NCBI RefSeq assembly: GCF_000485595.1
Contig: NW_014577075.1
Location: 771,727-820,365, forward strand
Reading direction: 5' to 3'
Length of the DNA stretch: 48,639 nt
From: Priapulus caudatus
Lineage: Eukaryota; Priapulida; Priapulimorpha; Priapulimorphida; Priapulidae
Positions within the stretch are counted from its first letter, which is position 1, and every line of letters starts with the position of its first letter. Position numbers and translations under genes: made by a program. Below the pieces are notes generated by a model that worked only from the letters and a program-made list of their open reading frames with translations, was not told the DNA's origin and did not search any database. This document shows, one piece after another, positions 30,901 to 40,238 of the stretch.

Positions 30901-31487
30901 TTTTATTGCTTTCCCCGCATCCAATTTTTGTTTTCATTTCAGGCCGCGTGCTATGCTCCTCCACCAACTAAAATGCGTTATTTTTCGCGGTATTTATGCT
31001 AGCGTGTGTGGTTATTTTAATAAGTCCACGTGCAAGCAGGTCGTTTAGGTTTCACAGTGAGAGCTAACTGCCCACGTGGACTACAACAGGTGGGGGCAAT
31101 GTCAGAAAGTTTACTACATATACGAACAGTGATTGAGTCGATGAGTAGTTATGAGCGACGTGTCTGAGATTGGTATGGCATTGCAGTAATAAGCCTACCT
31201 GATGCGTTATTAGGACACTCCCATGTTCCTAACGAAGTGAGAGCGACAATAGGTAGGACGAAGCCTGTCGCTGGAGCCATCATTATAGGAAGCCTAAAAT
31301 TATAGTGAGCGACGCCATGAGAAGAAAATACAAAAGCAAAAAGAATAGCAAGGCTTTTGAGTCGTGCAATCAGCCAGATAGCAGATTCACCAAAGCAGTA
31401 AATACCAGTAATCTACCTCCCGTTAATTAATAATATTCCCATTTATCGTCTGTCAGGGGGTGCTCTCGCCACCTCCCCTCCCTGCGT

Positions 31488-31574
<87 letters not shown>

Positions 31575-32017
31575 GCTCGCTCGATCTCTCTCTCTCTCTC
31601 TCTCTCTTCTCTACTTCTTCTGTCTTCTCTCTCTCTCTCTCTCATTGCTTGCATCTTCTCGCTCTGCGTCGCTCTCTCTCTGCTCTTTCTTTCTCTTCTC
31701 TCCTGTGTTGTGTGTGTTGTTTGTGGGTCGTGTGTGTGTGTGTGTGTGTTTTTGTGTGTTGTGGGGCGGGGGGGCGTTTGTGTGTGTGTGTGGTGTGTGG
31801 TGGGTGTTGTGGTGGTTTGTGTGTATGTGTGTGTTGTGTGTGCGTTGTGTTTTGCTGTGTGTGGCAGTGGCCACGCAGCGTGTGGTTGGTGCTGGTAATG
31901 TGTGTGTGGTGGGCGGGTGTAATATTTTTCCTTCTTCTGCGTGAATCTCTCACTCGCCTCTCTATCTGCTATTCTCTCTCTCTCTCTCTCGTCGCTCTTC
32001 TCTCTCTCCTCGTCTCC

Positions 32018-32090
<73 letters not shown>

Positions 32091-33018
32091 CGCTCGCTCA
32101 CTGGCTCGCTCGCTCTCCCTTTCCTTCTAGCTTTCTCCCACGCAATCCTTCTCTCGTTCTTTTCCTAGATCTCTCTCATCACTTTCCCTCATACGAGTTT
32201 CGTCAGTATGTGTTACCTTATGCCGAGCACCACCTGCGCCACCGTAGCGATGCCGGCGACAAACGCCATGTTTCCGAAGAGCTCCACTCGCACGCGGATG
32301 TCGTCATCGTCAGCGCACAGGGATCGCGACAGCGTTAACGACGACAGGTAGACGCCGCCGATCGTCACCAGGAGATGCTGGTTACCATAACAATGCATAC
32401 ATTACCATAGCAACGATTATATTGACGCAACAACGCATACATTACCACAGCAACGCGCACTTTACTTCGTCACGAAGACAGAATATTGTTTGTGGATCGA
32501 CACGATCTTTAGTCATCCTGCATGCTTCTCACAACGCCCATGAGTAAACAAGTAAATACGGATCACCTTGACAATAATGATTTTGACTATAAGATTTCAT
32601 GCGTCATTAAGAATTCATTATAGATTTTACATTACCAAGTTCGCATCACATTGAATATTCATCAATGTGTGAAATGTACGGGAGTACGAAATTTCTAATG
32701 AACAATTAAATTTTATTATAATTAAGACATACGGAACTACGGAAGCCGGGCTCTCCTAATTACTAGGTAGTCATGGGTCTAGAATCGTGGCTATATATAC
32801 GAATTCGCAAGTGTTGTGATGAAACATATTTGTAAGCATTACCTGTAATCCAAAGACCACGGCCAGGTACCAGGGAGGATCATCACAGTATCGATATACT
32901 AAGCTACTTTCGGATGTGAAGTCATCATCGTCATGCATCAAGTCCCGAGACGTTCCAAGCGAAACTGGGGCGCTAATCTGTCCACTATGGTGCGCTTTGC
33001 TGTCGGACTCTACAGGTC
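24838..33018 (-). CDS. SLC23A-like: SLC23/NCS2 family nucleobase-ascorbate-type transporter (partial gene model)
   Basis: This is a multi-pass membrane permease of the SVCT/xanthine-uracil family. Minus-strand exons in transcript order are 32843-33018, 32217-32377, 31199-31293, 28342-28526, 27416-27463 (weak), 26603-26756, 25722-25972 and 24838-25207. Recognisable blocks are [17 protein letters not shown] at TM1, [72 protein letters not shown], the NCS2 signature region [11 protein letters not shown], and MDLTVPG. Most junctions keep frame. Small exons are missing between 31199 and 28526, between 28342 and 27463, and after 24838. SLC23A1/2 have SSSPNIGVLGITK where this protein has [13 protein letters not shown], so the binding-site motif is divergent and substrate is uncertain (ascorbate, nucleobase or other). 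The 5' exon may be 42434-42467. Confidence 0.92.
26009..26249. repeat. (GAT)n trinucleotide array in SLC23 intron
   Basis: GAT/GAC triplets lie beside the acceptor of the 25722-25972 exon. The poly-Asp, poly-Met and poly-Ser frames over it are repeat translations. Confidence 0.95.
27117..27285. repeat. (CA)n/(CGCA)n microsatellite in SLC23 intron
   Basis: Dinucleotide and tetranucleotide repeat. His-Thr and Cys-Val frames across it are artefacts. Confidence 0.95.
27838..27960. repeat. Duplicated AT-rich motif flanking a (TA)n run
   Basis: A motif containing AATAATCT..GAGATTATT and TCCCTT occurs on both sides of a TA array (about 27877-27913). Each copy can itself form a small hairpin. It lies in an SLC23 intron. 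Confidence 0.6.
28913..29171. mobile_element. hAT-type MITE, 8-bp TSD
   Basis: This 259-bp element has ends CAGTGGCGCCCGCAG and, on the opposite strand, CACTGGCGCCCACAG. It is flanked by an exact 8-bp duplication CGCGCGCT (28905-28912 and 29172-29179). CAGTGGCG-type termini with an 8-bp TSD are characteristic of hAT elements. The interior has a C-rich GGGGGGCATGCCCCC palindrome and no transposase. It sits in an SLC23 intron. Confidence 0.85.
29180..31198. other. SLC23 intron sequence, one small exon expected but not found
   Basis: Mostly AT-rich, with a GT/poly-G patch at about 30815-30838. The loop segment preceding the GGVMLAS exon should be encoded somewhere here, but no candidate had convincing sites and frame. 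Confidence 0.5.
31494..32100. repeat. Low-complexity (CT)n and GT-rich tract in SLC23 intron
   Basis: CT arrays at 31494-31645 and 31972-32097 flank a GT/T-rich stretch. Very long frames on both strands here are compositional. The tract directly adjoins the 32217-32377 exon. Confidence 0.9.
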
Positions 33019-33598
33019 CTGCTTATAGAAATTATGATGCGGTGCTCTAGTTATAATTATTTATTACTTACATTACCTCGCATTATGTGTTATTGCATTA
33101 TGTGTTATTGCATTATGTGCTTTACCACAGTGAAATGCATTACACACAAACTGCGCAGATATCGCGCTAAAGGTGGAGTTAGTGAGTAATAATAAATAAT
33201 CTTTACTATTATGATAGGTGATAGTATATTATATTAAAAACATGCAAAAATTTTGGTGTTTGTAGGCATATTGGCGTATCCTCACATAGCTGTACAACTG
33301 CATTAGAACAGAGTGTACATCAGGAATGGATTACGGTTTCATATTATCAGAGTCGGTCTCCTACTCAGTCGTTCCCACCCTCGCTCCCTCTCCCCTCTAC
33401 ATCTCCCACACAATTCACGGCCACCCTCCGACCTTACATGTTTCCCTACCCGCTTCCCTGCCTTATTCAACACTACCTCCCCCTCTCTACTTATTCTACC
33501 TGCTTTCCTCCACCATTAAACGTCCCTACTTTTCTCTATCCCATTCTCGCTCAGTCAGTCAGTCAGTCAGTCATGCAGTCAGGCAGGCCCATCCGGCC
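33019..33598. other. Upstream of SLC23 exon 32843-33018, no exon recognised
   Basis: AT-rich, then C/T-rich from about 33360, with a (CAGT)n run at 33551-33572. Nothing coding is supported. Confidence 0.5.
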
Positions 33599-33834
33599 GC
33601 GAAATTTTTTTTCCCACTTGAGTTCCGGACCACAGCAAATCAGCGCACTCCATTCCCTCGACTTCCTCGAAGCAACAATGTAAAATGAGTACCACCTATA
33701 CCTAACCCTAAACCGTACACGAACCCTAATACTAACTATAATCATATATATATAACCATATATATACGAACCATATATTACACAATACACTATCTATGGT
33801 GGGTCCGGAACTCAAGTGGGGAAAAAAATTTCGC
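33599..33834. mobile_element. Second foldback MITE with 9-bp TSD and telomere-like interior
   Basis: This 236-bp element has ~33-bp terminal inverted repeats (33599-33631 and 33802-33834), starting GCGAAATTTTTTT and containing ACTTGAGTTCCGGACC, with one mismatch. It is flanked by an exact 9-bp duplication CATCCGGCC (33590-33598 and 33835-33843). The interior contains CCTAACCCTAAACC and GAACCCTAATAC, degenerate telomeric-type repeats. Its TIRs share no sequence with the 7702-7900 element, but the architecture is the same. It is non-coding; Mutator-like affinity is inferred from TSD length. Confidence 0.8.
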
Positions 33835-33844
33835 CATCCGGCCG

Positions 33845-34232
33845 TCTGTCAGCCCATCGCTAAAATTTACTAAAAGTGAGTAAAGTGGTCGCGGTGCCGC
33901 CTCAGCCGACGCTCGACGTCTTCATTACACGGGCGAAGCTGCGCATATAGCTGTTGAGCTTTTTACTTAGACGGAAATAAAAGCGTGCGCGAGTTTTCGT
34001 ACAAAAAAGTTTTCGCGCGCGCTTGCCGATGCCTAATCTCCGTGTAAGTTTCGCTCGAGAGCCTATATAGCACGAGAGCGAGCAGGAACAGCCGTTTCAC
34101 ATGTTAACTCCTACATGCGCTCGCGGCAGACGCGGGGACCACCGCCAGCCGACTACGTGGTGATGACGTCAGAACGCGTAGCAGGGATGACGTGAATGTG
34201 GGGCGGCCCTACGCCACAAACACGCACACACA

Positions 34233-34278
<46 letters not shown>

Positions 34279-34535
34279 CGCGCAAGCACATATATACGAA
34301 CACAATCACACACACACACACACAATGATAATGAACGAACGAAATAAACGAAATATATACGAATAAACACAAATAAACGCGCAGTTTCACATTATATATA
34401 CGTGCTGGTTACGCGGTAATGGACAGAATCAACGAGCAGTCAGTCGTCCCATGGCATTTAGCGAGGCATTGTCGGGAGACGACTAAATCAATTCGCCATA
34501 ATAGATCGCGTTACAAACGGATGAAATCGCGGGAG
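33845..34535. other. Non-coding with (CA)n, no gene recognised
   Basis: A CA array lies at about 34217-34325. The flanks are mixed, with a CpG-richer part at 33890-34190. No exon is recognised. Confidence 0.6.
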
Positions 34536-34556
34536 ATATAGCTCGTGTGGAACTGC

Positions 34557-34837
34557 AGTGCTGCCCCGCACGGGAAGCAATTATCCGCCATTATTTATGT
34601 ATGCGGTCGGCTTCACGGTAAACCACTGGGAAAAACAAACTGTAGTTAGAGAAAATGCTACAACGCTGAGCGAGGAATCCATAAATGCTGTGATGACTGG
34701 TCGCATTTATTCTAAAAATACAAGTGACCATGCGTACTTGCATCAAAACGCAAATGGTCCTACTTTATCAGAAGTCATTGGGAAATTCACAATTTCCTAC
34801 ATACGAGATGCGCTTATTCGCATGTTATCGGCACAGG
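34557..34837 (+). CDS. Candidate exon, protein not recognised
   Basis: A stop-free frame of about 93 codons is preceded by GGAACTGCAG (possible acceptor) and ends at ACAG followed by GTAAAT (a good donor). Amino-acid composition is normal; segments include YAVGFTVNHWEKQTVV and LSEVIGKFTISYIRDALIRM. No family is recognised and no partner exon was found. It lies just before the large duplicated block, so it may be a fragment of a transposon or of an unrecognised gene. Confidence 0.3.
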
Positions 34838-34891
34838 TAAATAGATAGCTGGTATCCGATAGTGTTCGAACCAATCCATTTTAACAATTAT

Positions 34892-34982
34892 AACACGTCA
34901 CGGCGTCGTACACGCGCGTACCAACACGTCACGGCGTCGTACACGCGCGCAACCACACGTCACGGCGTCGTACACGCGCATG
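34892..34982. repeat. 31-bp minisatellite, about 3 units
   Basis: The unit is CACGTCACGGCGTCGTACAC followed by GCGCGTACCAA. The second copy of the block has roughly a dozen units, with errors. The unit contains a CRE-like CGTCACG. Confidence 0.85.
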
Positions 34983-35543
34983 CGCGCAGACGAGCGTGCG
35001 CCGCTTCAGTTCTCCGTAACTAGCACGTTCGTCTGCATCGCAAGCGGCGTTGCAGGCGGACGAAAATCTCACACTGCCATCACTACGGCGATCCGGCACG
35101 CGCACTGGCAATTACAGTCGATGCCGTCGTCGCTGGCAACTTTTCGCACGGTCGATCACTTGCCAGCTGTATTCACTCTCGGATAAATAGTCAGTTGAGA
35201 AGCCCTCTCGTAGCAACGCACGCACATAGAGCGCTACCACCCTCCGCTCCCGCACGAAAGACTACTTAGTCAGCTACTAACAACAACAGCTTCTAGCACG
35301 CGCGTGATCGGCGTTAGGCTCGGCACTACAGCACCACCAGCTACCCGAATTAGAATGCTAGGGTTGCTGAGGAGCATTATATAGGTCATGCCTAGCAAAG
35401 CCGATGTCGGCAACAGGGTACACAATTCGGCGCGGTAATTGTTTCAACTCTTTCGGCGCGTCGAAAACGACTCGCCTGCCCCGCTAAGCGAATAAACCTA
35501 CAACGGCACATCGTGCGCCGTGTTCGTCTCAACATGGACCTAG

Positions 35544-35737
35544 AGCACGGCGCACCCGTGAGTTATTTTACTCAAGGAAAATGACGCATGAGTCATTTTA
35601 CTCACGTGCGCGGCGGATTTTCGTTGAGTAATTTGACGCATGCGTCATTTTACTCACGTGTGCGACGGATTTTCGTTGAGTAATTTGACTCATGCGCCAT
35701 TTTACTTGAGTAGAATAACTCACGTGTGCGACGGGCT
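35544..35737. repeat. Dyad-symmetric element with 52-bp tandem units
   Basis: The outer arms are inverted (AGCACGGCGCACCCGTGAGT against its near-complement ending GACGGGCT). The centre of symmetry is GACGCATGCGTC at 35635-35646. Inside are two and a half units of 52 bp starting at 35583, 35635 and 35687. Units contain bZIP-like TGAGTCA/TGACTCA and CACGTG-like cores. No clear target duplication is present. Confidence 0.6.
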
Positions 35738-35944
35738 TTAACACAGGGTAGCCGGCGAAGAAATGGAGAGCGGCATAATAAGAAACACTGGGCGTGCACA
35801 CAGGATAGCAAGTCCTCACTTTTTGAGGCATTGCACGCCATCGCGGGCCACGTTCAGTGTAAGTAACCACAGCGTGACTTCACGCGGTTAAAAGGCGCTT
35901 GGGAAATTATGGTAAACTAGAGAGGGCAGTTGTCGCCAACTACA

Positions 35945-36300
35945 TGTATCCCCCGTGTTCTCCCCAAGATGTGCAAGTATACGAAGTTTGGTCGCGCTAG
36001 GTCAATTAAGGGCTTGAAAGTTAGAGCAGAAGGAAAATATGATAAAGGTCAAGGTTAAGGGTCAAATAAAGGTTGTGGTGACCTGGTTTCGGTACGCGAA
36101 CACCTTCTCCCCAAGATTGTAAGTATACCAAGTTTGGTCGCGCTAGTCAATTAGGGCGCGAGTATAGAGTGGTAAGAAATATGATCAAGGTCAAGGTCAA
36201 GGTCAAATAAAAGCCGCAGTGACCTTGTTTTGGTACACGACACACCTTCTCCCAAGATGTGTAAGTATACCAAGTTTTGGTCGCGCTAGGTCAATTAGGT
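35945..36300. repeat. ~150-bp tandem repeat with AGGTCA arrays
   Basis: Two complete and one partial unit share the blocks CTTCTCCCCAAGATGTG, AAGTATACCAAGTTTGGTCG and CTAGGTCAATTAGG. A further unit occurs at about 36775-36945. Each carries runs of AAGGTCA, for example TCAAGGTCAAGGTCAAGG at 36185-36202. No coding capacity is convincing. Confidence 0.7.
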
Positions 36301-37544
36301 GTAGGAGAGCGCAGGCTCTCGCATTCCCACACTCCCTGCACCCTCGCGGGGTCGGGGATGGGTAATATTCCCCAGGCATCATCTCGCTCTACCCCTCTTT
36401 CGCAAAGTCGCATTTTAGCCTAGCCTCCACATCCGATTCCCAACTCTCCTTCTTCGAGCTACCTTTCGCCAATCTACCTTACCTCACCCGCCGAGCGCCT
36501 CCGCGAATCGCAACTCTAAGGTACGACAGTATACTGTATTCAATTACGCGTCACGCGCGGCGAGTCTTACGACGCGGAGACATCTGTATAGTATCATATG
36601 ATTGTGTTTGACTAGAGTGAAATAGACGCACGAAGAGTAGCTTTCATAATACTGGCTTTCTGTTATCTATCGACGCAACAACCTGTCACTACCCTTAAGG
36701 CGACTACCTCGCACATGCCAAACCGTGAACCTGGTAACGGGAGTTGAAGGACTGACTTATATAGGGGCCGAGTTAGAGAGCGGAAGGAAATATGATCAAA
36801 GGTCAAGGATAAAGTCAAATAAAGGTCGCAGTGACCTGGTTTTGATACGCTCCTCACCTTCTCCCCAAGATGTGTAAGTATACCAAAGTTTGGTCACGCT
36901 AGCGTCAATTAGGGTCGAGTTATAGAGCGGAAGGGAAATTCTCTGCGGCGGACCGAGCGGCGGCGGCTGGGGAGATATGAAACCATAGTATCCCCACCGA
37001 CTTCGTCGCGGGGGATACAATAAACACAAAATGTGTTTGTTACCAAAGTCTTAATGTCTATGTGCTCTCCATCGCCTAATAATTCCACGTAAATGGCGTT
37101 AAAATGGTTGTCTCCAACAACTGTATGGTGTTGCTTTAGTTTTTTTCATTGATCAGCTTGCTGTCATCCCATATTAATATTGTCATCCTTACTCTTTGGT
37201 TTATTGCAAAATTTAAGCTTTTTCTACTGCAATCCGTAGTATGACCTGTTTATTTGATCAACATTAACTTTGAACTTGATAAAGTCCCTTTGACTTTGAA
37301 GACTAGTCTTTTTGAGGTTATGAAGTTACATGCAACGTCAATATAGAGGATGGCATCATAGATATAGAATAGAACTTAGAAGAAACTGCTGCTGGCGCTA
37401 CAAATAGTCAATAACAGTGTCACATATTGGAACAAGATTAGCTAGTGAAATCCCTCACGAGTCTGTAATTAGTTCAATAAAGATAATCGTTGATATAACA
37501 ATCATAATGGATGTAAAATTGCATTTGCCAGCATAGTAGTCTAA
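36301..37544. other. Non-coding part of duplicated block
   Basis: Contains one more AGGTCA-type repeat unit (about 36775-36945) and a CG-rich patch with GGCGGCGGC at about 36944-36970. The remainder is AT-rich unique sequence. Confidence 0.6.
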
Positions 37545-37842
37545 CCTCCGTATGAAAGCCAGCGTATACCGACGTACGAAAAATTTGGTGAATACGCTGG
37601 CGTACGTCGAATAAGCTTTGGGTAAGCTTTGTATAAGTTAAGAGCACGCTGAAGCACGCTGAAGCACGCTGGTATACGTCATAGTACGGAGAGCGCATCG
37701 GAAAATGCGAGTGCGTCGGAAAAACCAGCGTGCTTCAGCGTGCTCTTAACTTATACAAAGCTTACCCATAACTTATTCGACGTACGCCAGCGTATTCACC
37801 AAATTTTCCATACGTCGGTATACGCTGGCATTCATACGAAGG
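37545..37842. mobile_element. 298-bp element with ~120-bp inverted repeats
   Basis: The arms, about 37545-37667 and 37722-37842, are near-perfect reverse complements. They start CCTCCGTATGAAAGCCAGCG on the left; the right end reads CCTTCGTATGAATGCCAGCG when reversed. The inner end of the left arm repeats AGCACGCTGA three times. No convincing target duplication is visible, so it may be an old MITE with decayed flanks. The noisy second copy is at about 45890-46190. Confidence 0.65.
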
Positions 37843-38326
37843 TGTGACAGCGCCATAATGGAGATTCTGAAAATTATTAATATCACGCCTTGCAATCGCA
37901 ATGTACAAATGACACATATCAAATTGTAGATAGCTATCAACTGATAATCATATCTAATTATATTATTTGTTAAGAAAATATGCACTGGTACACTTCTTAT
38001 GTTCACAGTAATAGGTATTACTGAAATGTGAAGTACAATGTTTTTCTGTAATAAATCAGACTTGTGCACTTTGTTTCGTGAATAACCTCTCATTTGACAC
38101 TTAATAAGTCCACACTTCTGATTCCTCACGATCTATATTAATATTATTTAATGTTACAGGGTGCAAGATGTTAATTATGGATAGCCAAACAAAACAACGA
38201 ACAGTTGGTTCCTTCACGCAAAACTGAAGTTTGTGTATTGTAAAACTAATATTGCATAAGACAGAAAAATAAATTAATTTTTCAGTCCACCAAACTAAAC
38301 ATGTTCATCATTAATACAATATCTCT
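37843..38326. other. AT-rich non-coding sequence
   Basis: Unique AT-rich sequence with no supported exon on either strand. Confidence 0.55.
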
Positions 38327-38991
38327 GGCATAGTAGGCCCATTGATTATGCAATGTTGACGAATGCTAGAGTAACTGGCACCTTGTGTAGTTAATAAGTA
38401 CATAACCTTATAGCCAAACACGTATTAGTTTGTCCAATATCACTGCTGGTTACATTACAAACAAGACTTGAAATCGGTTGTTGATATGTATCAACGTATC
38501 ATTTACGTGCCGTAAATGTCATCCAGGAGTCAAGCAATGACGTAAACATTTGTGCGGCCCATATGTTTTGAACGCCAGATGAAATCGAGGTGTCAGCGGT
38601 GTAACCACGGACACAGACTAAACATGGAAATGGAGTAAAACACACGTACTAATCACGGACGCACGTGGACAGCCCTGACAAAAAGTTCCTTATCACGAGC
38701 GTCCATGTTTACGAAACCACTGATGATAGCATTGCGTACGGCCAAGCATGCGTGCGAAAATTTCCGGTGCACTATAAATCTGTATCACACCCGCTTCGCC
38801 GGCAGCGGTTTGAAACTGTAAACAACTCATTTTTGAACTGCGGATTTCAATTAAACATTTCTTAGTAACCAGCAGTGATATTGGACAAACTCATACGCGT
38901 TTGGATGTAAGGTTATGTACTTATTAACTACACAAGGTGCCAGTTACTCTAGCATTCGTCAACATTGCATAATCAATGGGCCTAGTATGCC
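38327..38991. mobile_element. 665-bp element with 127-bp terminal inverted repeats
   Basis: The arms 38327-38453 and 38865-38991 are equal in length and differ at only a few positions. The outer ends are GGCATAGTAGGCCCATTG and its near-complement. The 411-bp interior holds a 66-codon frame (38665-38865) that I cannot match to a transposase. No target duplication is recognisable. It is probably a non-autonomous DNA transposon. Confidence 0.65.
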
Positions 38992-39419
38992 TTTAACAGA
39001 CAAAACATTGCCTACGTTAATTGAAAACAATTCATGTAAATAAGGTTGAAACTTGGGCACTTCACCCAATGAATCAAACTAATTTTCGTTACCTACACAC
39101 AAGAATTGTTAATCAACATAACATTATATCATTGTGACATACATTAGATGATCTTACTGCTGAGCGATTCAACACATTGATGGTAGTATTTGAAACAACA
39201 CCACACACATTTATATGTATCCCAGCTTTAAACATTTATTTAATTCTAGTATGAATGTTGCCCATCTTGACTAGACATGGCAGATGTATGGTATATTTGA
39301 TCAAGTGTTATCTGCCTATGCTCCTCCCATTGTTATCGCAGCTCCTGATTGGCTTGTATCTCACAATGGTGCAACATCACAGTGGTTTCACAGAAACGCA
39401 CATGCGTCTAACATGCATG
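38992..39419. other. 3' flank of CHCHD1
   Basis: AT-rich sequence downstream of the CHCHD1 stop on the minus strand, probably including its 3' UTR. No other gene is seen. The plus-strand frames here are antisense shadows. Confidence 0.5.
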
Positions 39420-40144
39420 CTAGCTCTTCTTCTTCGGTTGTGGATATCGCTTCAAAAGACTATTGAGATGTTGCGAGGGTAATCGACCACCAATAGCCTC
39501 TTTGATAATACCCTTCGCCTCGTCGGCTTTCTTCTTAGATTCGGTTTTCTGTAAGCACCAGAATGTTTAATAGGCATGGAGAACATCATATACTGACATC
39601 TATAGTAAGTTTACAAATGAATTAAATTGGGTACATATTAACAAAACCAGTTAGGAACCATGGCATTGAATTTTCTATTCAACTATCATATCATTCTATT
39701 CTAAGATGTGCTTTGCAAACAAACTATGTGGCAAAGTATGCAGTAAAATATTCCTGGCTATTGAGTTTGGATGGTTACTGAAAAGGTATGCAGCTATATG
39801 GATTGATGCCTATGTTGCTGAGTTAACCTATGGTTGCACTGGAACATCTATCAGTTACCTAATTTTATGTGAAGTCAAATACAATGATGTATATATACCA
39901 AAGAACAAAAAAGGAGACGCATAGAGATTAGTACATATATTTAGTTTAAGTTATAAGTACTTTACTGGGGACATAGATGCATTTACCAGCACAACACCTA
40001 GACGCTACATGAAATAGAAACTTACCAAATGGCTGTTATAGCATGTTTCAAATGCTGTGATCTCAGCTGTGCAAATATCCTGGCTGAACTCATTCTGTTT
40101 CATGCAGGAGAGCATCAATGTCAGCTCATTTATACATACTTTTC
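39420..40144 (-). CDS. chchd1: CHCHD1 / mitochondrial small ribosomal subunit protein mS37 (core)
   Basis: mS37 is a twin-CX9C protein of the mitochondrial 28S ribosomal subunit, imported by the MIA40 pathway. Two minus-strand exons, 40026-40144 and 39420-39548, splice in frame (GTAAG donor, TTACAG acceptor). The first carries the CHCH domain, C-INELTLMLS-C and C-TAEITAFET-C, around MKQNEFSQD. The second ends RLPSQHLNSLLKRYPQPKKKS-stop, matching the LPNKLNKLLQRFP tail of vertebrate CHCHD1. The N-terminal ~40 residues are not certain. Either an upstream exon ends with one base of a codon (acceptor TTTTCAG at 40145), or translation starts at the ATG 11 bases before that exon, giving MFSGKV. A noisy, frameshifted copy is at 47854-48617. 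Confidence 0.85.
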
Positions 40145-40238
40145 CTGAAAACATTCAACATTATATCAGGAGTGAATTAATGCAAAGGAATGGACAAGGC
40201 TATATTATTGGAAATCCAAAGTTTGCTAGCCCAAATAT

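Larger units (their letters stand above)
34891..40150. repeat. Large duplicated block, copy 1 (cleaner copy)
   Basis: This block recurs at about 42690-48639 in the same orientation and order. Copy 1 keeps the CHCHD1 reading frame and cleaner inverted repeats, so it is the better version of the locus. Its contents are annotated separately. Confidence 0.9.

Noticed and set aside
31427-32338. Frames of 224 and 292 codons on both strands
   Set aside because: Low-complexity CT/GT tract; only the terminal part overlaps a real SLC23 exon, in a different frame and strand.
34860-34880. GTTCGAACC resembling a tRNA B box
   Set aside because: No A box or acceptor stem at the required distance.
35945-36300. 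Regular spaced repeats suggesting a CRISPR array
   Set aside because: Units are continuous ~150-bp tandem repeats in an animal genome with no unique spacers; not CRISPR.
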